53,806 nt of DNA, from assembly GCA_025362975.1 (NCBI GenBank), contig JANYES010000017.1, positions 1 to 53,806 of the forward strand. The letters are read 5' to 3'. The notes beneath the pieces were generated by a model. It saw only the letters and a program-made list of their open reading frames with translations, was not told the origin of the DNA and searched no databases. Each line of letters opens with the position of its first letter. The stretch's first letter is position 1. The position numbers were made by a program, and so were the translations under genes. The DNA is from Alphaproteobacteria bacterium. Its GTDB lineage: Bacteria; Pseudomonadota; Alphaproteobacteria; Rickettsiales; SXRF01. Below, piece by piece: positions 42,668 through 51,077 of this stretch.

Positions 42668-43231
42668 TTATTGAACGATGATTTCCTTGAACAGGATGTC
42701 GTTGATTTTAACCGGCGCCATCGTTTTATTGGCGCGCAGCAGCAACTCTTCACGCAGCCTCTGGATACCTGCCGAACCGGCCAGATCGCTCGGGCGCAAT
42801 TCGCGTAAGTACGTGTTGAGCGTATCGAGCAGTCGCGGCAGATTCGCTTCAATCTGCGGCACGTCGCCCTGATGCGCCACTTCAAGGATAACGGTGGCTT
42901 TCAGGAAGCTCTGCTGCTTGCCCGAATTAAGGTTCACGAGGAATTCCGGCAGCGTGTAAAAGATGGCTTTTTCGATGGGTTTGCCGTCCGGGCCATTTTC
43001 GGTTTCGACCTTTTCTTCATGCTTGCTGAAGAAGCCTGTATAATAAGCGGCGGCACCGCCACCCAGAATCAACACGAGTGCTATCGCGCCGAAAATGATG
43101 ATTTTCTTTTTGGATTTTTTCCCACCACCACCGTCACCGGCAGCGACATCGGCTGCATCGCCGTCTTCACTCGAAGCGCCAAGCTTAGAATCGTCTAAAT
43201 CGTCGTCTTCTTTAACTTTGGGCTTCGCCAT
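42668..43231 (-). CDS. fliL: Flagellar basal body-associated protein FliL
   Basis: 187 aa. A disordered acidic/Gly-rich N-terminus, a membrane segment at about 44-66 (IIIFGAIALVLILGGGAAAY) and a periplasmic FliL domain (FYTLPEFLVNLNSGKQQSFL, LPRLLDTLNTYLRELRPSDL) ending FKEIIVQ. FliL rings support the stator. AAGGTGGA precedes the start. It opens the leftward fliL-fliM-DUF6468-motE-pgm operon. Confidence 0.96.
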   Translation of the reverse strand: MAKPKVKEDDDLDDSKLGASSEDGDAADVAAGDGGGGKKSKKKIIIFGAIALVLILGGGAAAYYTGFFSKHEEKVETENGPDGKPIEKAIFYTLPEFLVNLNSGKQQSFLKATVILEVAHQGDVPQIEANLPRLLDTLNTYLRELRPSDLAGSAGIQRLREELLLRANKTMAPVKINDILFKEIIVQ

Positions 43232-43405
43232 ACATCCACCTTATTAACTACGTTACGAAACGTTTATAGAGTTGTTATTCATTTTACACAAGCGCCTAAG
43301 TCCGCCCAGCATAAAAACTTTCCCAGTGTTGCAACGGTGGAACTATTTTTCTGGAGAGTGTAGGATTATAGCAGATTAAAGCGGGCGTGACGCAGTAAAA
43401 TATGT

Positions 43406-43421
43406 TGGCACAGTTTATGCT
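43406..43421 (+). promoter_or_regulatory. Sigma-54-like promoter upstream of flgF
   Basis: TGGCAC-N5-ATGCT, with the GG and GC elements ten bases apart, as RpoN needs (consensus TGGCAC-N5-TTGCW, one mismatch). It lies about 40 bases upstream of the flgF ATG. Sigma-54 control of class III flagellar genes is known in Caulobacter. Confidence 0.5.
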
Positions 43422-43461
43422 TGTACCCCTGCATAGTTTTAAGCTCCTGTTTGGGATACAT

Positions 43462-44190
43462 ATGGATAATAGCATTTACGTCACCCTGTCGAAAGAGCTG
43501 GCCCTGTTCAAGGATCTGGACGTGGTCGCCAACAACGTGGCCAATACGAACACCACCGGGTTCAACTCTGAGCATCTGCTCTTTAACACTTACATGACCA
43601 AGGACATCAATCAGGGCCAGCGCAACAACATGGCGTTCGCGTATAACAGCGCCACGTATCGCAACATGGAAAACGGCGGCCTGCGCACCACCGGCAACGA
43701 CCTCGATGTCGGCATCGTCGGCGACGGCTATTTCATCCTCGACACGCCGCTGGGCGACCGCTACACCCGCGCCGGTAATTTCCAGATCGACGGAGCTGGC
43801 ATCCTCGTCAACTCCGAAGGCTACCCCGTAGTCGACGCCACGGGACAGCACATCACCCTTCCGGAAAACGTGATCACCATCCAGATCGGCGAAGCGGGCA
43901 ACATCAAGGTCAACGGCGAAGATTTCGGCGCCATCGGCATCGCGCAGTTCGATAATCCGCAATTGCTGGAACGCTTGAGCGGCACGATGTTCAAAAGCGA
44001 AATCCAACCGCAACCCGGCGAAAATTTCCGCATCGCGCAGGGCATGCTTGAAAATTCCAACGTGCAGGCAGTGGCAGAGCTGACCCACATGATCAAGCTT
44101 AACCACACCGTCGCCGATACCGATAAATTCATCGAGACCATGTACGATCTCGAACGCAAAACCTCGAACACATGGACGCAACAGTCATGA
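43462..44190 (+). CDS. flgF: Flagellar proximal rod protein FlgF
   Basis: 242 aa from ATG 43462 (MDNSIYVTLSKELALFKDLD), the normal start, with GGGA upstream. The upstream ATG at 43402 precedes the promoter element. N-terminal rod motif VANNVANTNTTGFNSE, central beta domain (GDGYFILDTPLGDRYTRAGN) and C-terminal MLENSNVQAVAELTHMI. It polymerises in the periplasmic rod. Confidence 0.96.
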   Translation: MDNSIYVTLSKELALFKDLDVVANNVANTNTTGFNSEHLLFNTYMTKDINQGQRNNMAFAYNSATYRNMENGGLRTTGNDLDVGIVGDGYFILDTPLGDRYTRAGNFQIDGAGILVNSEGYPVVDATGQHITLPENVITIQIGEAGNIKVNGEDFGAIGIAQFDNPQLLERLSGTMFKSEIQPQPGENFRIAQGMLENSNVQAVAELTHMIKLNHTVADTDKFIETMYDLERKTSNTWTQQS

Positions 44191-44221
44191 TGACACATTC
44201 ACCACGTAGGGAGATAAACCA

Positions 44222-45007
44222 ATGAGGTCGCTAGATATCGCCGCAACCGGCATGCAGGCACAGCAACTTTATGTTGACGTGACCTCACAAAACTTAGCCA
44301 ACATTAACACAACCGCCTACAAACTCCAGCGCCCGGAGTTCGAGGATTTGCTCTACCAGAACCAGCGCGCGGCGGGCTCAAACTCGTCGGATAACGGCAC
44401 GCTCGTTCCTACCGGTATCCAGATCGGCCTCGGCGTTCGTCTTGCCGCTATTGATCGCAATACTTCTCAGGGCACGCTCACGCAGACTTCCGCGCCGCTC
44501 GACGTTTCGATTCAGGGTCGCGGCTTCTTCCAGATCACCCTGCCCTCCGGCCAGGTCGCCTATACCCGCGCTGGCGGTTTCCAGATCGCGCAGGACGGCT
44601 CCATCGTGACGAACGATGGTTTTCAGGTCACGCCGACAATCACCATTCCGCAGAACGCGACCAGCATCTCCATTGATCAATCCGGTGAAGTCAGCGCCAC
44701 GATCCCCGCGCAAACCACGCCGCAGATTCTGGGCCAGATGCAAACCGTGAACTTCATCAACGAAGCCGGGCTGCAAGCCACCGGAAACAATTTATTCACG
44801 GAAACCGCCGCTTCTGGCGCGCCCGTCATCGGCACGCCCGGTATCGACGGTTTCGGCACCATTTTGCAAGGCTTCCTTGAAAGCTCGAACGTCAATCCGG
44901 TTACGGAATTGACGAACCTTATCAAAGCCCAGCGCGTATACGAAATGAACAGCAAAGTCATCACCAAGACCGACCAGATGCTGCAATCCCTGAATCAGAG
45001 TGTTTAA
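44222..45007 (+). CDS. flgG: Flagellar distal rod protein FlgG
   Basis: 261 aa. AGGGAGA upstream. LDIAATGMQAQQLYVDVTSQ, NLANINTTAYKLQRPEFEDL and the C-terminal LESSNVNPVTELTNLIKAQR are canonical. Length matches the usual 261-262 aa. It forms the distal rod on which the P- and L-rings assemble. It follows flgF by 31 bases. Confidence 0.98.
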   Translation: MRSLDIAATGMQAQQLYVDVTSQNLANINTTAYKLQRPEFEDLLYQNQRAAGSNSSDNGTLVPTGIQIGLGVRLAAIDRNTSQGTLTQTSAPLDVSIQGRGFFQITLPSGQVAYTRAGGFQIAQDGSIVTNDGFQVTPTITIPQNATSISIDQSGEVSATIPAQTTPQILGQMQTVNFINEAGLQATGNNLFTETAASGAPVIGTPGIDGFGTILQGFLESSNVNPVTELTNLIKAQRVYEMNSKVITKTDQMLQSLNQSV

Positions 45008-45025
45008 GCCCAAAGAGTATAAATT

Positions 45026-45817
45026 ATGAAAAAACTAATCATCGCCTTTGCCCTGTTCGCCTCAAGCGCATTCGCCGAAGACCGCGCCTTCGCGCCGCAA
45101 GGCGAAGCAACGACCGCGCAGCTTACCAAGGCATTCGAAGTCAGCTTCGACGATGCCGAAGAAGCAGTGACTAACGCGCTGCATGCCAAAGGCATTGGAG
45201 ACAAACTCGCCGTCACCATGAATGGACGGCGCAGCGGCGCGCTGTTCGCACATACCCAGCCGGTCACGGTGGAAACTAAAGGCCTGACTATCGAAAAAAT
45301 CGACCATCGCTGGAGCGCGAGCCTGTTGTTCATGTCCAACGGTGAAGTGATTTCGGCCCTGCCCGCCAGCGGCCATTTCGATGAAATCGTGGAAATTCCC
45401 GTACTCAAACGCCAGATTCGTGCTGGCGATATCATTAGCCAGAATGACATCGAAATCCGTGATTTCTCACAAACGCATGTGCGCACCGACACAGTCACCG
45501 ACATGGCATCGCTCATCGGCAAAGCCCCGATTCACACCATGTCGCCGTCGCGCCCCATCCGCGAACATGAAATCGCCCAGCCGACGCTTGTGAAGAAAAA
45601 CAGCCTCGTCGACATGCATTTCCGCTCCCCCGGCATGGAAATCAGCGCCACCGGCGAAGCCATGAGCGACGGCGCGCATGGCGATGTCATCAACGTGCGA
45701 AACACGGCCAGCAAGAAAATCGTGCGCGCTTCCATCGTCGACAGCAAAACCGTCACCATCTTAGTCCCCGGCACCGAAACTTCGCAATTAACAGGAAATA
45801 CCTATGGCACAAATTAG
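45026..45817 (+). CDS. flgA: Flagellar P-ring chaperone FlgA
   Basis: 263 aa. Signal peptide (MKKLIIAFALFASSAFA). The mature part ends in a SAF/FlgA-type domain (PVLKRQIRAGDIISQNDIEI, MSPSRPIREHEIAQPTLVKK and a final NTASKKIVRASIVDS). It chaperones FlgI, whose gene is not in the window. Overlaps flgH by 14 bases. Confidence 0.94.
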   Translation: MKKLIIAFALFASSAFAEDRAFAPQGEATTAQLTKAFEVSFDDAEEAVTNALHAKGIGDKLAVTMNGRRSGALFAHTQPVTVETKGLTIEKIDHRWSASLLFMSNGEVISALPASGHFDEIVEIPVLKRQIRAGDIISQNDIEIRDFSQTHVRTDTVTDMASLIGKAPIHTMSPSRPIREHEIAQPTLVKKNSLVDMHFRSPGMEISATGEAMSDGAHGDVINVRNTASKKIVRASIVDSKTVTILVPGTETSQLTGNTYGTN

Positions 45818-46559
45818 CAAAATCGTCTCGCTGCTGGCTCTGACCACGTTGCTATCGGGCTGCGACGGCATCCTCGACAAGCTCGACCACATTAACAAGC
45901 CGCCCCCGATGGCCGACATCAAAAACCCGCAGGAAAAATCGGACTATAAGGCCATGACCTGGCCGATGCCCGAAACGCAGCCAGCGACCAAGCAATACGC
46001 CAACTCGCTGTGGCAGCACGGCGCGCGCGCCTTCTTCCGCGATGGCCGAGCGGCGCGTGTCGGCGATATCCTGAAAGTCACCGTCAAGATTAACGACAAG
46101 CTGCAATTCAACAACCAGACGGAAGGTAAACGCACCAGCCAGGACACAGCCGCCATCCCTTCGGTACTCGGCCTGACCAATAAGATCATCCACTTCATTC
46201 CCGCCGCCACGCCCAACCCTGCCAACCTGCTCAGCACCACCGGCAGCATGGACATCAAAGGCACCGGCACGATTTCGCGTCAGGACGTCATCACCACGCA
46301 GGTGGCCGCGCTCGTGACGCAAATGTTGCCCAACGGCAATATGGTGATCGAAGGGAAGCAGGAAATCACAATGAATAGAGACGTCCGCGAAGTGTCCGTC
46401 AAAGGCGTGATCCGCCCCCAGGACATCACCTCCGATAACACCATCGACTCCACCCAGATCGCCGAAGCACGCATTACTTACACGGGCCGGGGCCAGATGA
46501 ACGACACCCAGCAACCACGCTGGGGCGGTCAGGTTGTGGACGCGATTTCACCGTTCTAA
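45804..46559 (+). CDS. flgH: Flagellar L-ring lipoprotein FlgH
   Basis: 251 aa. Lipobox LLSGC with Cys20. LWQHGARAFFRDGRAARVGD, DILKVTVKINDKLQ and NGNMVIEGKQEITMNRDVRE are family motifs, and the C-terminus RWGGQVVDAISPF is typical. It forms the outer-membrane L-ring. A strong terminator follows, closing the flgFGAH operon. Confidence 0.97.
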   Translation: MAQISKIVSLLALTTLLSGCDGILDKLDHINKPPPMADIKNPQEKSDYKAMTWPMPETQPATKQYANSLWQHGARAFFRDGRAARVGDILKVTVKINDKLQFNNQTEGKRTSQDTAAIPSVLGLTNKIIHFIPAATPNPANLLSTTGSMDIKGTGTISRQDVITTQVAALVTQMLPNGNMVIEGKQEITMNRDVREVSVKGVIRPQDITSDNTIDSTQIAEARITYTGRGQMNDTQQPRWGGQVVDAISPF

Positions 46560-46582
46560 TTATCTAAATGTTCCTAAGCTCT

Positions 46583-46613
46583 GGGCGCTCGTGCAAACGG
46601 GCGCCCTTTTTTT
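46583..46613 (+). terminator. Terminator after flgH
   Basis: GGGCGCTCGT, GCAA loop, ACGGGCGCCC (10 bp, one wobble), then seven T. It lies 24 bases after the flgH stop. Confidence 0.95.
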
Positions 46614-46767
46614 ATAATGCACTTTATATATTGAAAATTTGATAGTGCCTCAATTTGAAAGTTAACGCCGAGCATAGCCATTGGCCACTCAAGCATGGTA
46701 TTAAACATTCTGTCACATAAATAGGCAGTGCTATGTATCGGTTATAACTGATTTACTGACATTATTA

Positions 46768-46959
46768 ATGGCGTGTTTCTTCATTGTGCTCGCTACTTCC
46801 CCTCTCGAAATGGTTGGTAGCGAAAAGTTCCATGCAATGAATTGGCCCGAATTAATTGGGCCTACGTTTGGCTGGCCCTTGCAGGCGGCCAAAGACTATA
46901 TATTTGCTGGAAAAGACACTTTAGCCAACGAGTTAGCTAAACCGAAGATCAGCCCTTAA
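46768..46959 (+). CDS. Possible small protein (63 aa)
   Basis: ATG 46768 without a clear ribosome site. A short hydrophobic start (MACFFIVLATSPLEMV) is followed by an aromatic-rich part (MNWPELIGPTFGWPLQAAKD). It overlaps the end of the carboxypeptidase gene by 11 bases. No family recognised. It may be a chance frame. Confidence 0.3.
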   Translation: MACFFIVLATSPLEMVGSEKFHAMNWPELIGPTFGWPLQAAKDYIFAGKDTLANELAKPKISP

Positions 46960-47884
46960 CTTTGTTCACGACCACATCGGCATGGCTCGCCGCCTGATCG
47001 TTCGAGCTGCGCTTGTCGTTCGAAGCGTTCTTGCTGTTGAGCTGGTCGAAGCTCTTGTCCAGCAGCGAAATCATCGCATTGTCGCGCGACTGGATGGTCG
47101 AACCGCCCATGATGACCGCCACAATGCGGTGGCCGTTCTTCTCGGCTGAGGTCACAAGATTATAACCCGACGCGCGGATAAAGCCGGTTTTTACGCCGTC
47201 GACACCTGGGTAACGCTGCATGACATGGTTGTGGCCGGGATAGGTCACGCCATTATATTCGAAACTAGTGAGCTTAAAGTAATGGTAATATTCCGGGAAA
47301 TCACGGCGCAGCGCGATGGCGAGCTTGGCCATGTCGAGTGCGGTGGTATGCTGTTTGTCGTCCGGCAAGCCATTCGGATTGCGGAAGATCGTGTCTTTCA
47401 TGCCCAGTTCGCGGGCTTTTTGCGTCATCATCAGGGCGAAGTTGAATTCAGTTTTACCGAGGGCTTCACCCAACACCATCGCCGAATCGTTGGCCGAGCG
47501 GACCACGACGCTTTCAATCGCGGTGCGCACCAGCAACCTGTCGCCAGCTTCGAGGGCGATGTTGGTCTGCGGCTGGCTGGAAGCTTTTTCGGAAATTGGC
47601 ATCTTGTCGCTAAGCGACATATCTCCATGTTTTAACGCATCAAACGTGAGGTACAGCGTCATCATTTTGGTAAGCGACGCCGGGTAGCGAATACCTTCGG
47701 CATTTTTTTCGTACAGCACATGTCCCGAATCGGCATCGACCACGAGGGCGGAATAGTGGTCAGCCGCATTATAGCTGCTTTGGTGTGATACCTTGTGATG
47801 CTTGTGGGTGCGCGCCACGCTTTCGCTTGGCAAGGCAAGCGTTGCGGAAACAAACATGACAGAAGTCAGAAAAGCATATTTCAT
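46949..47884 (-). CDS. D-alanyl-D-alanine carboxypeptidase (PBP5/6 type)
   Basis: 311 aa from ATG 47884. Signal peptide (MKYAFLTSVMFVSATLALPS). Active-site motifs: SLTK (Ser70-Lys73), SAN (130-132) and KTG (232-234), with GHNHVMQRYPGVDGVKTGFI typical. It trims pentapeptides in the periplasm. It lacks the C-terminal PBP5_C domain and membrane anchor and ends in a short polar tail. AGGGA upstream. An in-frame TTG at 47890 is less likely. Confidence 0.94.
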   Translation of the reverse strand: MKYAFLTSVMFVSATLALPSESVARTHKHHKVSHQSSYNAADHYSALVVDADSGHVLYEKNAEGIRYPASLTKMMTLYLTFDALKHGDMSLSDKMPISEKASSQPQTNIALEAGDRLLVRTAIESVVVRSANDSAMVLGEALGKTEFNFALMMTQKARELGMKDTIFRNPNGLPDDKQHTTALDMAKLAIALRRDFPEYYHYFKLTSFEYNGVTYPGHNHVMQRYPGVDGVKTGFIRASGYNLVTSAEKNGHRIVAVIMGGSTIQSRDNAMISLLDKSFDQLNSKNASNDKRSSNDQAASHADVVVNKVKG

Positions 47885-47994
47885 TGGCAACCCAAATCCC
47901 TGTTAACCTATATTTACCACTATTGCTAGTGTTCACACAACAATTTTTATCAAGATAATGTGATAGAGTTCAAGTGTAAACTATAAAAATTTTT

Positions 47995-48150
47995 TTATGC
48001 GTCACTTCTATGTCGCACGGGCGCCGCTATTCGGAACGCATTTAATACAACTGCAATTACCATACCTAAAATCGATGTTGCGATCAACACAGTGATTACA
48101 TTTGGTAACACATGGAATATATCATCATCGCAATGATGAAACCTTGACAT
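47995..48150 (-). CDS. Possible small single-TM protein (51 aa)
   Basis: ATG 48150 opens MSRFHHCDDDIFHVLPNVIT, followed by a membrane segment (VLIATSILGMVIAVVLNAF) and a basic end, a plausible inner-membrane miniprotein. No strong ribosome site. It lies in the 354-base spacer between the carboxypeptidase and phasin genes, which otherwise shows no gene. Confidence 0.35.
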   Translation of the reverse strand: MSRFHHCDDDIFHVLPNVITVLIATSILGMVIAVVLNAFRIAAPVRHRSDA

Positions 48151-48244
48151 TTTACAGCTGCATCTGTATAAATCACCCACCGAATGCTGCACTGCGACAA
48201 TTACCCAGTGGTTCGCTATAAACATTTTGAGGAGACAATTCATC

Positions 48245-48859
48245 ATGAGCCAGACAAACAAAAAAAGCGCACAGCCAGCTGCAAAGCTTGCATCTGCTGT
48301 TGCCAACAAAGCGGCAAAAGAAACTTTTGCTTCCTTTGAATCCACCCGCAATTCCGCTGAAAACGTCGTAAAAATCGGCACAAACGCCGTGAAGGATTTC
48401 ATGGGCCCGCTCACTGGCGGCGCACAGAAAGCCAAAGAAAAAGTATTTGAAAAAGCGCGCGAAGGTGCTGAACACCTCGCGAAATCCGCTGATACCGTAA
48501 CCAAAGTGCTGCACGAAGCCATCGCTATCTCGCGTGACAACGTTGAAGCCGTTATCGAATGCGGCAACATGACCGCAGCTCTCGCTAAAGAAGTCAGCGA
48601 AGAACTCGCCGAAACCAGCAACAAAATGTTTTCCGAAAACGCCCAACTCTCGAAAGAGTTCTTCGCATGCCGTACCTTCAACGACATCTTCGGCCTGCAG
48701 AACAAGCTGATGAAGAGCAACATCGACAACTTCTTCAATCAGTCCGTCAAACTCTCCAGCATGTTCTTCGAATACACCACCGAAGCGCTGGAACCAATCA
48801 ACGAACGTTTCATGGAAACGTCCGAAAAGCTGGGCAAAGTGCTTTCTGAAAAGCGCTAA
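48245..48859 (+). CDS. Phasin family protein
   Basis: 204 aa from ATG 48245, with GAGGAGA upstream. Long amphipathic helices of the Phasin_2 family: NVVKIGTNAVKDFMGPLTGG, EFFACRTFNDIFGLQNKLMK and YTTEALEPINERFMETSEKL. It coats polyhydroxyalkanoate granules in the family. No PHA synthase gene is in the window. A strong bidirectional terminator follows. Confidence 0.9.
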   Translation: MSQTNKKSAQPAAKLASAVANKAAKETFASFESTRNSAENVVKIGTNAVKDFMGPLTGGAQKAKEKVFEKAREGAEHLAKSADTVTKVLHEAIAISRDNVEAVIECGNMTAALAKEVSEELAETSNKMFSENAQLSKEFFACRTFNDIFGLQNKLMKSNIDNFFNQSVKLSSMFFEYTTEALEPINERFMETSEKLGKVLSEKR

Positions 48860-48883
48860 TCGCTCAACTTCCGATATAAAAAA

Positions 48884-48913
48884 GCCCCGCCGGGAAACCG
48901 GCGGGGCTTTTTT
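48884..48913. terminator. Bidirectional terminator between phasin and the 231-aa gene
   Basis: Perfect 10-bp stem GCCCCGCCGG / CCGGCGGGGC, GAAA loop, with A6 before and T6 after. It serves the phasin gene (+) and the 231-aa gene (-). Confidence 0.95.
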
Positions 48914-48929
48914 ATTGGTTCAGAGCTAA

Positions 48930-49625
48930 CTAGCGGCGCGTTGCCGGTGCGCTGCGGCCGCCTTGCGGGGCTTCGCCTTCCGGTGCGGGAGCGCGGCCTT
49001 TCGGCAATGCTGCTGGCGGCTGCACGTCATATTCTTCTTCATTGGCCTGTGCGGCATGCACGGGTGGTTTACCTTTGTGATGACCGGCGTCCACCGCCTT
49101 CATCGCTTTGTCCATATCGCCCTTCGCAGCGGCTTTAGGGGCTTTGGCGTGCGCCGGCTCTGCCGGTTTGGTCGCTTCCTTGATCATCGCATAGGCCATC
49201 ATTTGTTTGGTGGCGATGCGTTCCTGTTCGGTCACCTTGTTGCCATCGGCAGCGGCGGTTTCGTCCAAAGCGGTATCGATGGCAGCGTCCATATTCTTGA
49301 TGGTGCGACTTACGGCTTTCGGCAATTTGCCGTCCGGCCCTGCAAGGCCATTTTCCTGGATTTTGGTTTTGAGCAATTCCGCCTCTGCTGCAAACTGCTT
49401 GGCGAAGCCATCATTGCCGAGGCGCGTCTGGTCTTCTCCGATCATGTCCATTGCCTGCTGCAAATCGGCTTCGGTCATCTGCTCCTTAAAGCCATATTCC
49501 TTGCCAAAAGTTTTAACAAGGATGGAGGGTACTTTTACAAGCTCCAGCTTCTTTGGCGCGACTGCGGGTTTTGCCGGTGCTTCGTCTTTTCTGCCGCCTT
49601 TATTATCCTTAACGCCCAAAGCCAT
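48930..49625 (-). CDS. Unknown Ala/Lys-rich protein (231 aa)
   Basis: AGGAAGGA upstream of ATG 49625. Two low-complexity ends flank a central helical domain (residues about 40-135) with MTEADLQQAMDMIGEDQTRL and ERIATKQMMAYAMIKE. No membrane segment or signal. No family recognised. The central residues 60-130 resemble an EF-hand-free helical bundle only in general terms. Confidence 0.6.
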   Translation of the reverse strand: MALGVKDNKGGRKDEAPAKPAVAPKKLELVKVPSILVKTFGKEYGFKEQMTEADLQQAMDMIGEDQTRLGNDGFAKQFAAEAELLKTKIQENGLAGPDGKLPKAVSRTIKNMDAAIDTALDETAAADGNKVTEQERIATKQMMAYAMIKEATKPAEPAHAKAPKAAAKGDMDKAMKAVDAGHHKGKPPVHAAQANEEEYDVQPPAALPKGRAPAPEGEAPQGGRSAPATRR

Positions 49626-49729
49626 AACTGTCCTTCCTGTATGTTTATCGTAAAACCATCATACGTGAATTCTAATATAAGCGGTATGAACATTTGATGA
49701 CAGCTTCTATGACAGCCCTGAAAGCAAAC

Positions 49730-49761
49730 AAGCCACTGGAAAACAATGTTTCCAATGGCTT
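49730..49761 (-). terminator. Hairpin after the FYDLN gene
   Basis: AAGCCACTGGAAA pairs with TTTCCAATGGCTT (13 bp, one wobble or mismatch) with a 6-base loop, about 30 bases after the FYDLN stop. Only weak T-runs flank it. Confidence 0.6.
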
Positions 49762-49790
49762 GTTTAGTAACTTCGGTAAGGTAAAAAACC

Positions 49791-50294
49791 TTACTTTTTC
49801 TTGCCACCCTTAGGCACCGGGCGCTTGGGTTTAGCGTCAGCATCTTCTTCATCGTCTTCAAGGACTTCGACATCGTCGTTGTCCAGATCGTCGATAATCA
49901 CTTCGTCGATCACCGCTTCGTCGTCGTCGGGCTTGCCGTCATCAGCTTTTTCGAGCTCGTCGATGGAATCGATATCTTCGATTTCTTCCAGCTCTTCAAT
50001 TTCCTCTTCGGCATCCAGCGTTTCGATATCTTCGAACTCTTCAAGATCGATACCCTCGATCTTCACAGATTTCTTTGCTTTCTGCTTGATTTCCTTCTTT
50101 TCTTTGGACTCCGGCTCGATATTGGAGTTCGCCGATGCCGCTTTGCCGCGTCCGCGCTTTGCCTTCTGGACAACGGTCACATCATGCGACGTGCCGCATT
50201 TGGGGCAAGTGGCAGGATTTTTACCCAGATCATAGAAGCGAGCCGCGCATTTTGGGCAAGTGCGTTTCGTACCCCAGTCTTGTTTCGTCACCAT
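49791..50294 (-). CDS. FYDLN-acid family zinc-ribbon protein
   Basis: 167 aa. The N-terminal signature WGTKRTCPKCAARFYDLGKN and CPKCGTSHD has two CPKC pairs, probably binding zinc. It is followed by a very acidic low-complexity tail (Glu/Asp clusters). This family (TIGR02300) is nearly restricted to Alphaproteobacteria, so it supports the host assignment. Function unknown. GGGAGA upstream. Confidence 0.94.
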   Translation of the reverse strand: MVTKQDWGTKRTCPKCAARFYDLGKNPATCPKCGTSHDVTVVQKAKRGRGKAASANSNIEPESKEKKEIKQKAKKSVKIEGIDLEEFEDIETLDAEEEIEELEEIEDIDSIDELEKADDGKPDDDEAVIDEVIIDDLDNDDVEVLEDDEEDADAKPKRPVPKGGKKK

Positions 50295-50407
50295 CAGTCT
50301 CCCTTAAATAATACTTTAAATACCTATCTGCCTGAATTTGCCGCGTTGTCAACGATGAAACGACGTGGTCCATCGTAATAGGCACTTTTTTTTGCAAGAT
50401 AAATCTA

Positions 50408-50435
50408 TTGAAAAATAGCGTTTAGCCCCCCACAT
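50408..50435 (+). promoter_or_regulatory. Heat-shock (sigma-32-like) promoter upstream of grpE
   Basis: TTGAAA at 50408-50413 and CCCCACAT at 50428-50435, 14 bases apart, resemble the RpoH consensus (TTGAAA-N13/14-CCCCATnT). It lies 35 bases upstream of grpE. Confidence 0.45.
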
Positions 50436-50469
50436 TATGCACTTACCGCTTACATAAGGACTTAAAGCC

Positions 50470-51057
50470 ATGACCACACAGCAGACCCCTGCCAACGAAA
50501 ACACCGCGCAGAAAGAAGCCGTCGCGACCCCGGAGCTTTCCCCGCTTGAAGCGCAGGCGCAGGAAATCACCCAGCTTAAAGAAGAGGTCGCCCGCCTGAA
50601 AGACCAGTGGGTGCGCGCCGCGGCCGAAACGGAAAACGTCCGCAAGCGCTCTCAGAAAGAAAAAGAAGAAACCTCGCGCTATGCCATCAACGCGTTTGCC
50701 GCCGATATGGTCAGCGTGCTCGAAAACCTGAAACGCGCCAGCGAAAGCGTGCCGCCCGCCCAGCGCGAGCAGCATGAACTGCTCAACATCATCGGACAGG
50801 GCGTCGACATGACGTTGCAGGAACTGCTTGGCATCTTCCAGCGCTACAACATCACCCGCCTCGACCCGAAGGACCAGAAGTTCGACCATAATTTCCATCA
50901 GGCCGTAGCGCAGGTCGAACGCGACGACATTCCCGCCGGCACCGTAGTGCAGGTTGTGCAGGCAGGCTACCTGATTTACGACCGCCTGTTACAGCCCGCT
51001 ATGGTCGTCGTATCAAAAGCACCCGAAGCTGCAAAAAAAGTTGATACTACGGCATAA
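50470..51057 (+). CDS. grpE: Nucleotide exchange factor GrpE
   Basis: 195 aa. A polar N-terminus, a coiled coil (residues about 35-75, ITQLKEEVARLKDQWVRAAA then ETENVRKRSQKEKEE) and a four-helix/beta domain with YNITRLDPKDQKFDHNFHQA and IPAGTVVQVVQAGYLIYDRL. It releases ADP from DnaK. AAGGA upstream. Confidence 0.96.
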   Translation: MTTQQTPANENTAQKEAVATPELSPLEAQAQEITQLKEEVARLKDQWVRAAAETENVRKRSQKEKEETSRYAINAFAADMVSVLENLKRASESVPPAQREQHELLNIIGQGVDMTLQELLGIFQRYNITRLDPKDQKFDHNFHQAVAQVERDDIPAGTVVQVVQAGYLIYDRLLQPAMVVVSKAPEAAKKVDTTA

Positions 51058-51077
51058 TCGCCGTATGACTACTTTGT

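Noticed and set aside
50295-50469. tRNA gene near the FYDLN gene, as in some Alphaproteobacteria
   Set aside because: No cloverleaf, CCA end or T-loop (GTTCRA) could be found there or in other spacers checked by eye.
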